Program-made: the position numbers and the translations under genes
Shown: positions 63,915 to 64,000 of the stretch, one piece after another
Position numbering within the stretch: position 1 is the first letter of the stretch
Layout of the letters: each line of letters opens with the position of its first letter
Origin: Paenibacillus oryzisoli
Lineage (GTDB): Bacteria > Bacillota > Bacilli > Paenibacillales > NBRC-103111
DNA: 64,000 bases
Direction: 5' to 3'
Assembly: GCF_001653565.1 (NCBI RefSeq)
Contig: NZ_LYPB01000085.1
Coordinates: 69,790-133,789 of the forward strand
Notes under the pieces: model-generated
Databases searched by the model: none
What the model saw: only the letters and a program-made list of their open reading frames with translations
What the model was told of the DNA's origin: nothing

Positions 63915-64000
63915 GTGTTTTTCTAGAGTAAAGGGCTGAAATATTTCAGCCCCTCCTCATCAAACCGTACGTGAGGTTTTCCCTCATACGGCTTTCCGAT
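63915..64000 (-). mobile_element. Group II intron, 3' end (domains V and VI); continues beyond the window
   Basis: On the minus strand 63994-63962 reads as a 33-nt domain V: AAGCCGTA pairs with TACGGTTT, with the AGC triad including its G-U wobble, and the distal stem TGAGG-GAAAA-CCTCA. Immediately after comes GATGAGGAGGG and a hairpin GGGCTGAAA-TA-TTTCAGCCC (63933-63952), the domain VI counterpart. The intron would be transcribed toward importer 4, with its 3' end near 63915-63930; the ribozyme 5' part and any maturase lie past position 64000. The exact 3' splice site is not determined. Confidence 0.7.

Overview
The window reads as a chromosomal stretch from a Paenibacillus-like member of the Bacillota. 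The reasons are mid-40s % GC, strong AGGAGG ribosome sites, several LplA/LplB/YtcP-type sugar importers paired with large membrane-bound AraC regulators, S-layer-homology (SLH) anchored enzymes, a PAS histidine kinase behind a sigma-H-like promoter, and CymR-like sulfur operators. Nearly all genes are on the minus strand. No rRNA or tRNA gene was seen.

Region 1 (1-17598), left carbohydrate block. It holds the 3' end of an AraC gene, a LacI regulator, a GH130-like enzyme, a GH95-like enzyme, a three-gene sugar importer (permease, permease, lipoprotein), its AraC sensor-regulator, a cytoplasmic alginate-lyase-family enzyme, and a 1644-aa secreted SLH-anchored PL6 lyase. The importer and the PL6 gene carry closely similar upstream regions about 90-100 bp before their start codons, which suggests one regulator for both.

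Region 2 (17834-18846) is a lone HEAGH metalloprotease-like gene with a Cys/Lys-rich tail and no signal peptide.

Region 3 (19201-29767), a sulfur-scavenging island. In transcription order it has an HPr-like protein lacking both phosphorylation sites, a LysR regulator, an FMN-dependent monooxygenase of the NtaA/SnaA/DszA family, a peptide-type importer (binding protein, two permeases, fused double ATPase) and the protein AMPylase SelO. Three near-consensus sigma-A promoters each overlap or precede a CymR-like box with the core ATMGGAATTA. One of them now points at a decayed MFS transporter.

Region 4 (29837-31369) is a two-PAS sensor kinase of the sporulation-kinase type.

Region 5 (31485-54223), an acidic-polysaccharide block with two importers. 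The first AraC-linked importer precedes a cytoplasmic chondroitinase-ABC-like PL8 and a secreted SLH-anchored PL8. The second importer precedes a sulfatase and a GH88 unsaturated glucuronyl hydrolase, and is divergent from a two-component system. Together these would cut a sulfated, uronic-acid-containing polymer outside the cell, import the fragments, then cleave, desulfate and remove the unsaturated uronate inside. A glycosaminoglycan such as chondroitin or dermatan sulfate is the simplest fit, but the substrate is inferred. A TTCTAC hexamer array and a dispersed AT-rich repeat lie between the two units.

Region 6 (54525-63898), a third lyase-type block. It has an importer, a 1271-aa modular secreted protein with an unrecognised helical domain, and a secreted CBM32 plus beta-helix protein. 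The window ends inside the 3' end of a group II intron on the minus strand (domains V and VI).
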